Assembly (NCBI GenBank): GCA_907164885.2
Contig: OU015495.1
Location: forward strand, 217,501 to 281,500
Direction of reading: 5' to 3'
DNA length: 64,000 nucleotides
From: Dolomedes plantarius
Lineage: Eukaryota; Arthropoda; Arachnida; Araneae; Dolomedidae
Shown one piece after another: positions 34,801 through 39,605 of the stretch (position 1 is its first letter; each line of letters starts with the position of its first letter). Position numbers and translations under genes: made by a program. The notes below the pieces were generated by a model that saw only the letters and a program-made list of their open reading frames with translations, did not search any database and was not told where the DNA came from.

Positions 34801-35948
34801 AATATAAATAAAACGAGAAAAAAATATAGCATCGAAATTTTGTTATGGATCATATTATTGTTAAAAACTATGTTAAGGCTAAAGATATAATAGGAATCTT
34901 CAGTTTCACAGTTTGAAAAAGCGGGGGAAAACCAACTTTCTTAAAAGTTTTTTACAATTTACCAATTTTAATTGAAGTTTTATTAACCTTTGAATTTATT
35001 TCAAGTTAAGTTGTGTGGGGGAGGGACGTGCCCCTCCCCCGACGCTATGCCTATAACCACTAAAGAATCTTTTCTGACAACTTTCATGAATTACGCTCCA
35101 AAATTACTGCCTCGAATGCGCAAATATTGTCTGTATTTTGCCTTGGAAAATTGATTACAAATTATTAATTATAATGGAATACTTTTTTTCCTAATGCGGA
35201 GACACTTTGTCTGGAGACATTTGCCGGACACACTGTCCGGAGACACTGTCCGGAGACATTTTGTTATTTACCGCTGGTTTGCTGACTACTTTATTATGGG
35301 ACTATTTAGGTGAGCAAGCATTGCTCCCTATGACGAGGACAACACGGAAATGACCAAACTTTAATCGGGATTTGAACCCGAGCCCATTGTGTGGCAGCTC
35401 ATGACGTTAACCATTATAGAATTTGGGTGGCAATGATGGAATATAGAGGAACTGTTTAAAACTTCCGTGAGGGAATATTTATTTCAAACTATTTGTGTTC
35501 AAACGATACACTATATTTACATAGTGTATTGTTTATTATTTTCAGTTTGCAAATCTCATGAAATTTCAAGGCTCAACCTTGAAAAGATCCATTTATCTCA
35601 AGATTGCTTGGTGTCTTGTATAATATTCGATAAAAATACTTTTCTTAAAACATTGATTGGTTCAGCTCTTCTTTAAATGAAGTGTACACAAATTGCAAAT
35701 TATTATAATTCATAATATTTTTAATTTGTTATAAATAGCTGTGAAAGTTTTTTTTTATTTCTATTACCTACAACGTAATCATAAGAATCCTTGATCAAAA
35801 ACTTCGTTCTGACGACTGATCTCTCTCTGATCAGTGATGTTAACACCATCGATAATAGAGTTAAATTCGAAAACAAACCGAGAAAATTTTCTTTTTCCAA
35901 ATCTATGAGATTGGTCATCGGGTCTGAAAAACCTTGATACGCATCCAT
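174..35948 (-). CDS. GMC-family FAD-dependent oxidoreductase (glucose dehydrogenase-like), 11 coding exons
   Basis: Joined exons (low..high): 35768..35948, 31313..31515, 28893..29082, 25313..25444, 21422..21543, 17693..17860, 16230..16380, 13868..14019, 9592..9769, 5808..6030, 174..360. They total 1887 nt, 628 residues plus stop, the usual GMC size. All introns are GT-AG with matching phases. Seen: the FAD dinucleotide-binding loop VVVGGGTAGS at residues 59-68 with E86 in LLLEAGG; first GMC signature (GKVIGGGSVLN, from 135); second signature GAVRTPQLLMLSGIG (309-323); catalytic His545 in WHPSGTARMG; Asn589 in PSGN at the second active-site position. Known for the family: FAD-dependent oxidation of an alcohol or sugar hydroxyl, usually secreted or membrane-associated. 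The substrate cannot be read here. Residues 22-40 are hydrophobic and may be a signal or anchor; the C-terminus is basic. The start Met has a CCATGG context but lies 5 nt after an acceptor, so an upstream exon and a different N-terminus are possible. No stops or frameshifts. Confidence 0.93.
567..1568. mobile_element. Fold-back MITE with a TA target duplication and an internal tandem duplication
   Basis: The two ends are inverted repeats: CAGGGTGGTCATAAAA on the left, and on the right the reverse complement of a close variant, flanked by TA (565-566, 1569-1570). Homology continues inward for about 300 bp on each arm. The right arm holds a 247-bp unit in two near-identical tandem copies. Open frames on both strands through 983-1500 are shadows of this repeat. 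It lies in intron 10 of the GMC gene. Confidence 0.8.
998..1491. repeat. 247-bp tandem duplication inside the fold-back MITE
   Basis: Two head-to-tail copies (about 998-1244 and 1245-1491) are almost identical, starting ATAGGTGCCATCACAGG. A poly-T tract differs by one base. The 5' arm of the element has one counterpart, so the duplication arose in the right arm. Confidence 0.85.
1571..3530. other. Intronic AT-rich sequence, no recognised feature
   Basis: Part of intron 10. It has a poly-T run near 2296-2310. Open frames near 2669-2988 overlap on both strands, have AT-driven composition and show no domain. I see nothing else here. Confidence 0.5.
3563..4930 (+). pseudogene. Decayed copy of a repetitive arthropod/cnidarian gene family of unknown function
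   Basis: Conceptual fragments in order: MASRQCFKLRDCFCYICGNY with a KLGDQDKPWAAHS block (3563-3748); VCYVCVEELRQW after a stop; DDCYFCSCNLQGFNLKDKKD after a frameshift; a segment near 4017-4280 with LNDLFRVLGLP and EKEFVPFFSQEGDL; VPEEWRLFIDSSKRSLK in another frame; and a C-terminal block at 4535-4927 with MSIKVNFLHSHLDFFPENLG and RFHQDIKEMEKRYQGKWN. I recognise this as a family of high-copy 'uncharacterized' proteins with paired Cys zinc-like motifs. Its biochemical role is unknown to me. There are at least three frameshifts, internal stops, and a missing middle between about 4465 and 4480. A pyrimidine tract plus CAG at 3530-3540 precedes it. Confidence 0.7.
5808..6030 (-). CDS. GMC oxidoreductase exon 10 (residues 493-566, catalytic His)
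   Basis: Encodes GMKVCEAVARHPAM near its start and TIWHPSGTARMG near its end; the His is the conserved active-site base. It closes with SVVDPKL plus two bases of Arg. Acceptor AATTATAG, donor GTAAGA. Confidence 0.95.
6305..7045. repeat. Probable interspersed repeat of unknown class
   Basis: The phrase GCCGAATACCTGTACTTCGC near 6312 and the block with repeated CAGTCAGT and TTTATATATATA at 7019-7050 resemble interspersed-repeat ends I have seen in animal genomes. No coding remnant is visible between them. Class and boundaries are guesses. Confidence 0.25.
7052..8270 (+). mobile_element. Tc1/mariner element, full length, DD36-type spacing
   Basis: Terminal inverted repeats CACTGAAGTGCCACTGAATT with a TA duplication at both ends (7050-7051, 8271-8272); 1219 bp. 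It carries one transposase gene on the plus strand and sits in GMC intron 9. A SINE abuts its right end. Confidence 0.93.
7198..8238 (+). pseudogene. Tc1/mariner transposase, one frameshift and altered catalytic residues
   Basis: The N-terminal helix-turn-helix reads MGILPDLDAFDRGQIVGARR then ISEIVRQLGFSRSTVSRVYQ (7198-7365). A run of seven A after MDGG shifts the frame; the rest continues in a 282-codon open frame (7390-8238) ending ARGGPTRY. Catalytic positions: the first acidic block reads WSEESRF (E where D is expected), the second is QQDN (D kept), the third is NPIQHLWD (Q where E is expected), with 36 residues between the second and third. Known: these residues chelate the metal for cut-and-paste transposition. 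Inference: this copy is dead. Confidence 0.88.
8278..8545 (+). repeat. tRNA-derived SINE (copy A)
   Basis: Starts GCGCGGTGGCCCAGTTGGCA with an A-box-like motif and GGTTCGATGCC as B box. The body is shared with the copy at 20044-20403, including TCTGGAGGTGCG. The tail diverges from that copy. It abuts the mariner element. Confidence 0.75.
8546..9591. other. Intronic AT-rich sequence, no recognised feature
   Basis: Rest of intron 9 next to exon 9. It includes a purine-rich G run at 9190-9208. I see no coding or repeat structure. Confidence 0.5.
9592..9769 (-). CDS. GMC oxidoreductase exon 9 (residues 434-492)
   Basis: Encodes VYGPYELKPLYICIVSLLQP, then KSRGEVTLKSTNP and PRIDPNYYHHPSDL, the hallmark 'PKSRG...S.NP...P.IDPNY' block. 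Acceptor TGTTTTAG, donor GTTAGT. Phase 0 in, phase 1 out. Confidence 0.95.
10011..10155. mobile_element. 145-bp Harbinger-type MITE with TAA duplication
   Basis: Inverted ends GGCCTTGCTCACATTGCTTC and, from the right, GGCTTTGTTCACGATGCTAC. TAA is directly repeated at 10008-10010 and 10156-10158, as expected for PIF/Harbinger (TWA targets). In GMC intron 8. No coding. Confidence 0.7.
10288..10963. mobile_element. Fold-back element flanked by TTAA
   Basis: Arms of roughly 170-200 bp face each other: CTCTATATACAGAATG (about 10337) against its reverse complement near 10905-10920, and AATAAGGCCTGTTTTTCAAA (about 10423) against its complement at 10813-10833. TTAA lies at both ends (10284-10287, 10964-10967), the piggyBac-type target. 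There is no transposase. Ends beyond the TTAA match poorly, so exact termini are provisional. Confidence 0.6.
11040..11155 (+). repeat. 3' fragment of the same SINE family (copy C)
   Basis: Contains TATTAAAACCGGAGCC and TACCAGGGGGCAT followed by an A/C-rich tail with AACAAAAACAAC. This matches the 3' half of the copy at 20044-20403; the tRNA-like head is absent. Confidence 0.65.
11156..13400. other. Intron 8 AT-rich sequence with short local repeats
   Basis: No gene. At 12360-12600 there are several short palindromic phrases of the form TGGGTT...AACCC. At 12715-12830 a phrase CATATCGACTGTTTAT recurs. At 12945-13015 ATAGATTTAGTAGATA-type units repeat. Otherwise nothing is recognised. Confidence 0.5.
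13406..13822. mobile_element. hAT-type MITE with perfect 8-bp target duplication
   Basis: Inverted ends CAGGGGTCCCCAACC and GGTTGGGGATCCCTG, the classic hAT terminal form. CTTTATTT is directly repeated at 13398-13405 and 13823-13830. It is 417 bp and non-coding. It lies 45 bp downstream of the exon 8 donor. Confidence 0.92.
13868..14019 (-). CDS. GMC oxidoreductase exon 8 (residues 383-433)
   Basis: Encodes VLASPNEIALLAFL followed by a less conserved surface segment. Acceptor TTTTGCAG. Two in-frame donors exist: GTAATA after ...REE, giving the low end used here, and GTAAGA 12 nt earlier, giving low end 13880. Both keep phase 0, so four residues are uncertain. A hAT MITE ends only 45 bp past the donor. 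Confidence 0.85.
14861..15382. mobile_element. GC-rich MITE with 3-bp duplication
   Basis: Ends GGCCCGTTGCACACACGGCG and, inverted, GGCCCGTTGCACACACAGCG; homology continues inward through GGAAATTTTCCATC. GTA is repeated at 14858-14860 and 15383-15385. The 3-bp target and GG-start resemble Harbinger, though GTA is not the usual TWA. Inside, a segment with CCTCCTTTTCGAATCC and CCAAGAAAACCAG occurs twice about 85 bp apart. Open frames here are composition artefacts. Confidence 0.8.
15386..16100. other. Intron 7 sequence, no recognised feature
   Basis: AT-rich with no coding or repeat structure seen. A short AATAAA near 15550 has no gene context. Confidence 0.5.
16230..16380 (-). CDS. GMC oxidoreductase exon 7 (residues 333-382)
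   Basis: Encodes ISVIADLPVGKNLMDH, the standard DLPVG-x-NL-x-DH block after signature 2. Acceptor CTTACAG, donor GTAGTA. Phase 0 in, phase 1 out. Confidence 0.94.
16525..17600. mobile_element. Possible degenerate hAT-like element
   Basis: CGGTTATCGGATA and TATCCGGTGGATACCGG near 16552-16605 face GGTTATCCGG and CGGATATCGGATA near 17493-17530 in inverted arrangement, inside weak ends carrying GGATTTTC. The 84-codon minus-strand frame at 17078-17332 could be a transposase remnant, but no motif is recognisable. No clean target duplication. It lies in intron 6. Confidence 0.3.
17034..17055. repeat. (TA)n microsatellite
   Basis: Perfect alternating TA, about 11 units. Confidence 0.9.
17693..17860 (-). 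CDS. GMC oxidoreductase exon 6 (residues 277-332)
   Basis: Encodes ILIKNRRAVGVEF and the second GMC signature GAVRTPQLLMLSGIG, then GPREHLRQLN. Acceptor ATTTTAG, donor GTAAGT; 56 whole codons, phase 0 both ends. Confidence 0.95.
17861..19700. other. Intron 5 sequence with a diverged direct repeat
   Basis: GTGATTTTTTTT...GTTTGATTTCTA...ATATCAGATACAGAAAAT at about 19190-19285 recurs at 19598-19695 with substitutions. A GC-richer patch at 18110-18235 and the 18960-19190 segment look like repeat-derived DNA, but I cannot name them. No gene seen. Confidence 0.45.
19755..19818. repeat. (TA)n-rich microsatellite
   Basis: Alternating TA with a few G/C interruptions. Confidence 0.9.
19912..20902. 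mobile_element. MITE with TA duplication, carrying a SINE insertion
   Basis: Left end CAGGGTGCGGACTCCCACAT; right end inverted CAGGGTGCGGTGGCAAAATA with CTCCCACATTTC shared slightly inside. TA flanks at 19910-19911 and 20903-20904. The CAGGGTG start recalls the element at 567-1568. The SINE at 20044-20403 sits inside. Long open frames at 20104-20923 run across both and are not genes. Confidence 0.75.
20044..20403 (+). repeat. Full-length tRNA-derived SINE (copy B) with 11-bp target duplication
   Basis: Head GGCGCGGTGGCCCAGTTGGC carries an A box; GGTTCATGGTC is a decayed B box. The body has TCTGGAGGTGCGAGGTC and TATTAAAAACCGGAGCC, and the tail is AAC-rich. ACCATCGAAAA is repeated exactly at 20033-20043 and 20404-20414, the mark of target-primed insertion. 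About 360 bp. Copies A and C belong to the same family. Confidence 0.88.
21422..21543 (-). CDS. GMC oxidoreductase exon 5 (residues 236-276)
   Basis: Encodes VQAMVRNQRRCSSAKAYLVP followed by RPNLDIVTGAFV, the conserved 'R-S-A-K-A-(Y/F)-L' and 'RPNL' blocks. Acceptor GATCAG, donor GTATTT. Ends in phase 0. Confidence 0.9.
22987..23484 (+). pseudogene. Truncated transposase of the nested element
   Basis: MDPLPNTTTGNKPFRRDCKR leads into SLKRASEMTGISMSSVKRIR, a helix-turn-helix-like segment, and a Lys/Arg-rich stretch. After a frameshift near 23240 it continues LDNFDYGIIRRTIHEFYAVH. The next recognisable piece is an acidic tail ISNTDSDSDISSDEY and stop at 23484. The pattern matches an arthropod DDE transposase family with an EFY-containing winged-helix region; the DDE core is deleted. 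Family assignment is from memory. Confidence 0.6.
23485..24240. other. Non-coding interior of the nested element
   Basis: Very AT-rich. Two phrases repeat with changes about 170 bp apart (CATTCTTTCGCAGTTC...AAATATCCACTCC at 24005-24050 and CATTCCGTATTCC...GGAAAATATGACG at 24183-24225). No coding. Confidence 0.5.
25313..25444 (-). CDS. GMC oxidoreductase exon 4 (residues 192-235)
   Basis: Encodes GYHRRGGPMTAERINYTP and ends in a DINGRRQTG segment typical of the family between the FAD and substrate domains. Acceptor TTTTAG, donor GTAGTA. Phase 1 both sides. Confidence 0.9.
25755..25786. repeat. (TTTC)n / poly-T tract
   Basis: CTTT units followed by a long T run; in GMC intron 3. Confidence 0.9.
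26621..26692 (+). repeat. tRNA-like sequence, probably a SINE head
   Basis: TGGCTGAATGGTTATTGCAT fits an A box and GGTTCAAATCC is a perfect B box 34-45 nt downstream. The T stem does not pair properly (CCCGG against CCCCG) and no acceptor stem closes, so a functional tRNA is unlikely. A tRNA-derived SINE or a decayed tRNA is more likely. Confidence 0.55.
27120..27893 (+). pseudogene. piggyBac-like transposase, N-terminal third only
   Basis: MAGGKFLSQKEMEELMNRSW opens an acidic N-terminus with DPNYKPNKVCDEIF. After frameshifts near 27510 and 27570 it continues as KNPEKCVNVTNLEIKQYIGI, then VPNTRAYWSPDIRNDVI, then FEKIREFLHFND and LNKLRPVVNA, stopping just before the first catalytic Asp is expected. 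The DDE core and Cys-rich tail are absent. No TTAA-flanked ends found. In GMC intron 3. Confidence 0.8.
28019..28096. repeat. Two tandem copies of an AT-rich ~40-bp unit
   Basis: TATATATTAAAATTTTTAAT with AATTTTAATAAAA occurs twice head to tail, followed by a short GA run. Confidence 0.8.
28893..29082 (-). CDS. GMC oxidoreductase exon 3 (residues 129-191)
   Basis: Encodes RVPWNSGKVIGGGSVLNAMM, which fits the first GMC signature, then a YDDWEAEG...WSY segment. Acceptor TCTTTCAG, donor GTAAGA. Phase 0 in, phase 1 out. Confidence 0.94.
29083..31312. other. Intron 2, AT-rich, no gene
   Basis: AATAGATTTTAGGATATTCGA (near 30058; here split as AATAGATTTTAGG and ATATTCGA) is echoed by AATAGATTTTGAGGTATTCG near 30930, suggesting an old diverged repeat. 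Nothing else recognised. Confidence 0.4.
31313..31515 (-). CDS. GMC oxidoreductase exon 2 (residues 61-128)
   Basis: Completes the FAD-binding fold: the split Val codon is followed by GGGTAGSVMASRLSQ and then VLLLEAGG. Acceptor is TGTGAAG, donor GTAAGT after ...QREQ. Phase 1 in, phase 0 out. Confidence 0.93.
32690..32715. repeat. Perfect 26-nt palindrome
   Basis: GCATAGAATTTCA is followed directly by its exact reverse complement. It lies in the left arm of the inverted-repeat structure; the right arm has only a decayed equivalent (TTTCATGAGAT). Confidence 0.9.
34480..34552 (+). repeat. (CCAAA)n tail of a possible retroposon
   Basis: GTAGCGGAAAATGACCGTAG leads into four to five CCAAA units. 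The arrangement looks like a SINE 3' tail, but I could not define a head. Confidence 0.35.
34615..35055. mobile_element. MITE, TIR ATAGGCGTAGCG, with 7-9-bp target duplication (copy 1)
   Basis: Inverted ends ATAGGCGTAGCGTGC and ATAGGCATAGCGTCG. ACCACTA is repeated on both sides (34606-34612, 35056-35062). Internally it has G-rich blocks at both ends and shared text such as AACTTAACTTGAAATAAATT (complement) with copy 2 at 47730-48206. Non-coding, 441 bp. Confidence 0.82.
35190..35428 (-). repeat. tRNA-derived SINE-like segment with a short minisatellite
   Basis: On the minus strand ATGGTTAACGTCATGAGC looks like an A-box region and GGGTTCAAATCCCG gives a B box with a perfectly paired 5-bp T stem (TCGGG/CCCGA). 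No acceptor stem closes. Downstream, GTCTCCGGACAGT-type units recur four times. The segment interrupts the right arm of the inverted-repeat structure. Confidence 0.6.
35768..35948 (-). CDS. GMC oxidoreductase coding exon 1 (residues 1-60)
   Basis: Begins at ATG in a CCATGG context, 5 nt after a good polypyrimidine-AG acceptor, so it is probably preceded by a 5' UTR or an upstream exon. It ends DSYDYVV plus one base, donor GTAATA. The hydrophobic stretch FLGLFSNLTLLSMVL precedes the FAD-binding strand. Start choice is the weakest point of the gene model. Confidence 0.85.
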
Positions 35949-36528
35949 GGTACCTGAAAAGAAAACGGAACTCTTTATGTATTTCTTTAAGATCCACATC
36001 CATATAAAATAAAATGTTGCTTCTGGTTTAAAAAGGATATAATTAAACAACAATTAATCAACCTCAGATTATGTTTGCACATAGCTGTATAAGATATTTT
36101 TAGATGCCATATTCTAATATATCAATGAAGGAATAAGCATTGCTAAGTTATGAATCATCGATATATAAGTTGAATATTTGCATGCTATCGATAAAATTTC
36201 TTTCCTTAGGGTGTGTAACCTCTTTATAGTATTTTAATTTTTATTTCGTTAATACAAAACAGCTAGATTTCTATATGTATGTGTAAAGATAAGACAGGAG
36301 TAAATATAGAACTAATGAAATATATTTAAGTTTAAAATTCCCCTGAATTAAAACATGTGAGATATGAGAATTATAAAATGAGCTTTTTCAACATAAATGC
36401 GATATTTCAGTTGGTAAAAAAATCGTCAAGGTATCGCAGACCCGGGAACGAATGTTGACCATAACAAATTGCTATCAAAGTGCAGAAAGTAGAGATAATC
36501 GGACTTTGAAAAGCATATTATAAATATA

Positions 36529-36613
36529 CAGTGGATCTTCTCTATCCAGCCACGTCTCTAAACGGCCACTTTTTTCCGGAACTATTACTCACCGCCATAG
36601 AGAAGTTTCCCTG
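36529..36613. mobile_element. 85-bp MITE remnant with TA flanks
   Basis: Ends CAGTGGATCTTCTCTATCCA and, inverted, CAGGGAAACTTCTCTATGGC; TA at 36527-36528 and 36614-36615. The TIR style fits pogo/Tigger-derived miniatures. Confidence 0.6.

Positions 36614-36616
<3 letters not shown>

Positions 36617-36653
<37 letters not shown>
36617..36653. repeat. (TA)n microsatellite
   Basis: Alternating TA immediately left of the next transposon. Confidence 0.9.
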
Positions 36654-36656
<3 letters not shown>

Positions 36657-37930
36657 GTGGTTATAAAAATAATGGAAACACCAATCAATATTAGTGGTGT
36701 TTATGAATGTGCTTCGTATTCCTTATAAAACAAGTCTGGAAACCGGCATTTTTGTATATAATATAGTGTATGTATACTCTACTGTCAGATAGCAGAAATG
36801 CAGCTAAGGGCATCGTGCTTTTGGGGGGGGGGGGAACAGCGTAAAATATCATACCTTGCAGACCTTGCGAAAAGGGAAAATTTTTGGAGCGCGTTTAAAT
36901 TGGAGTATCTGTTACTGCAACCCCCAGATTAATGGGTGTTTTTCGAGCTATGGTATCGAAAGTCATGATAGTATACAGAGTGCACGGAAAAATCATCCTT
37001 TGCCAAACAGAATAGTGGACGAAAGGGAGAGGTGAGTGAAAGAAACGGACGCGGAATTAAAGCAGATTGCGACATGAAGAAAGAAAAGAACTGCAACCAA
37101 AATGACCGAAGAGCCCAATCTGCATCTGCATGTTCCGGTATCAACCATTAGAGGTAGAAGGTAACTTCACAAACAAAGCATTTACGGAAGAATAGCTATT
37201 CCCAAGCCACTTGCAATAGATGCCCATACAAAATATCGCACACAATGGGACCACGTGCGCAAATCCCGGTCGAGAAATATGTCGAAAACGGCATTTGGTC
37301 CGACGAATCATAATTCACATTGTTCCTCGCAACAGGACGTGCATATGCCTGGAGAATACCTACACAAGCGTAAGATTCTGGCTGCCTCATCTCAACTGTC
37401 AATCATGGAGGTAGATCTATCAGGGTTTGGGATGGCATCTCATTGTTTTCTTCCGGCCCTATTGTAACCCTAAAAGGGCTGATTGAATGAGAAGGACTAT
37501 GTCGAAATTTTAGCTAACTAGTCCATCCTATGGTGCAAACATTCTTTCTTGCAGGAGGTGACGTTCTCCGGTATAATAATCCCCCAATTCATACAACTAA
37601 ATCTATCAAGTATTCGTTTGAAGAGCGTGAAAATGATGACAAATACCTTATCTTGCCCTGTACCATCCCCCGACTATATATCATCCAACCACTGTGATCT
37701 GTTTAAGGGGATAGATAAAGGTATCGATATCCACCACAGCATCTCTACAGGAACTTTCATGATTTTTCCCTGAAAAATGGTATAATATATTCTTAACCAT
37801 TATTCATGACTTGTAAAATCCAATTACAAAGTGAATCAGGTGGTATTATATGACAAAGGTGATCCTGCGCCGTATTAATAAAGGTTTTCATAATGTCTCT
37901 TAGTGTTTCCATTATTTTGATAATCACCTG
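36654..37930 (+). mobile_element. Decayed Tc1-like element
   Basis: Ends CAGGTGGTTATAAAAATAAT and, inverted, CAGGTGATTATCAAAATAAT, each next to TA. 1277 bp, plus-strand transposase remnant, heavily mutated. Confidence 0.85.
36850..37775 (+). pseudogene. Tc1-like transposase, badly degraded
   Basis: Across frames one can follow KIFGARLNWS, HDSIQSARKNHPLPNRIVDE, then YGRIAIPKPLAIDAHTKYRT, a SSFTLFLATGRAYAWRIPT stretch corresponding to the segment just after the first catalytic Asp, a GPIVTL...GLIE block, VHPMVQTFFLAGG and NNPPIHTTKSIKYSFEE (second-Asp region; Asp lost). Many stops and frameshifts. It is not one of the better-preserved families in this window. Confidence 0.65.
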
Positions 37931-37942
37931 TATATGTATATA

Positions 37943-38135
37943 CACTGCTGGCCACCCAAATTGCAACACCAAGAAAGACAAGCGATATCACAACAAAATT
38001 TATTTTGTAGGTAACATGTTGACCAAGTACCAAATGATTAAATTTATAGACTTCTGTGAAGTGTGGTTCCTGCCAAAACCAATAGCCAGAGTAGCCGCCA
38101 TTGTTGGAGATCACCGCTGCCACACGCCTCGGCGT
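37943..38135 (-). mobile_element. Terminal fragment of the spider-type Tc1 family, inverted
   Basis: Begins with the TIR CACTGCTGGCCACCCAAATT after TA and runs through the complement of the transposase C-terminus (RVAAVISNNGGYSGY). It breaks off at the TA microsatellite. Same family as 22224-25150 and 38196-39605. Confidence 0.9.

Positions 38136-38190
<55 letters not shown>
38136..38190. repeat. (TA)n microsatellite
   Basis: About 26 TA units between two copies of the same Tc1 family. Confidence 0.95.
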
Positions 38191-38195
<5 letters not shown>

Positions 38196-39605
38196 CACTG
38201 CTGGCCACTGTAAATGCAACACCCTGCAGGAAACATGCAAATAACATGAAATTTACAACATGCATTAGCGGACGTGAGATATGCAAATGATTAGAATTTC
38301 AGCGCAGACGCACATCACGCGCGCCTGTGGCGCCACTTCAAAGCGCTATTTAAGGCTTGGAGATTTCGACGATTTCAAGTTCGGCAATTGTGTTTTTCTT
38401 GTGGTTTTTTCAAAAAAAACGATCAACTATGCCTCGTCGAAAACAGCGATCATCTTTTGATCAAGTATCCGAGTTCGACAGAGGAAGTATAGTGGCCTAC
38501 CGAGATTGTGGATTATCTTTCAGGGAAATCGGTAGTCGTGTTGGACGAAACCAAACAACTGTAATGCGGACATGTGATCGTTGGATGCAGGAGGGTACGA
38601 CGGACCGGCGTGTTCAATCTCATTCACCTCAGCGGACCACTTCACGTGATGACAGGCAAATTGTGCGCATGACAGTGACGGATCGCTCAGTCACATCACG
38701 AACCATAGCACAGCACATGTAGTCTCTAACGCATCATCCAGTGTCTGCGCGTACCATTCGACGCCGTTTACAGCAGAGTGATCTGTCCGCAAGACGTCCA
38801 TTGCTTTGTCTACCCTTGACGCAGAACCACAGGCGTCTCCGCCGCCAATGGTGCGATGACAGAAGGATGTGGACGGCAGAATGGAATGAAATTGTCTTTA
38901 CAGACGAGTCACGATTCTGTCTGCAACACCACGATGGTCGCATTCGAGTCTGGAGACACCGTGAAGAGAGGATGCTGAACAGCTGCGTTATGCACCGCCA
39001 CACTGGTCCTGCACCGAGTATTATGGTATGGGGCGGTATTGGATATCACTCTCGCACACCTCTAGTACGTATTGCCGGTACTTTAAACAGCCAGCGCTAC
39101 ATCTCCGAGGTGTTGGAGCCAGTTGTCCTTCCTTATCTTCAGGGCTTGCTCACAGCCGTAATTCAACAGGATAATGAGCGACCACACGTGGCACGCATTG
39201 TCCAACGGTTCTTCGTCAATCGCCAGATTGAATTGCTTCCCTGGCTGCCTCGCTCTCCGGATCTTTCGCCGATAGAAAACATGTGGTCCATGGTTGCTCT
39301 ACGATTGACCCAGATTCCATTCCCAGCTGCCACAGCAGATCAACTTTGGCAACGTGTGGAAGCTGCTTTGTCTGCTGTTCCCCAAGAACTCATCCAAAGT
39401 CTCTTTGAATCAATGCCGAGGCGTGTGGCAGCGGTGATCTCCAACAATGGCGGCTACTCTGGCTACTGATTTTGGCAGGACCCACACTTCACAGAAGTCT
39501 ATAAATTTAAATATTTGATACTTGGTCAACATGTTATCTACAACATAAATTTTGTTGTGATATCTCTTGTCTTTCTTGGTGTTGCAATTTGGGTGGCCAG
39601 CAGTG
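38196..39605 (+). mobile_element. Near-intact Tc1-like element
   Basis: Inverted ends CACTGCTGGCCAC at both termini with TA at 38194-38195 and 39606-39607; 1410 bp. Same family as 22224-25150. Only one nonsense codon seen in its gene. Confidence 0.95.
38429..39469 (+). pseudogene. Tc1-like transposase with a single stop codon
   Basis: 346 codons from MPRRKQRSSFDQVSEFDRGS to NNGGYSGY. The paired helix-turn-helix (CGLSFREIGSRVGRNQTT) is intact. Catalytic blocks: FTDESRF, QQDN and PDLSPIENMW, with 34-residue spacing. One in-frame TAG at 38720-38722 replaces the codon after HM, where the sister copy has CAG. Also N-E-R-P-H instead of NARPH after the second Asp. Functionally dead unless the stop is read through, but recently active. 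Confidence 0.93.

Larger units (their letters stand above)
32563..35640. repeat. 3-kb inverted-repeat structure with TE insertions in one arm
   Basis: Left arm (about 32563-33000) and right arm (about 35066-35640) are reverse complements at roughly 80-85%. Shared phrases include CTTGAGATAAATGGAT, TAAATATAGTGTATCGTTTG and TTTGCGCATTCGAGGCAGTA. The right arm is lengthened by a tRNA-like SINE segment (about 35190-35428), and a MITE (34615-35055) sits at its inner edge. No transposase in the 33-34.6 kb core. It lies in GMC intron 1. Confidence 0.7.

Noticed and set aside
35340..35425. tRNA gene on the minus strand
   Set aside because: T arm is perfect but no acceptor stem or convincing anticodon arm; the downstream tail and its position in a repeat arm fit a SINE.
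36531..38290. Frames with long Ile-Tyr repeats
   Set aside because: These are translations of TA microsatellites.
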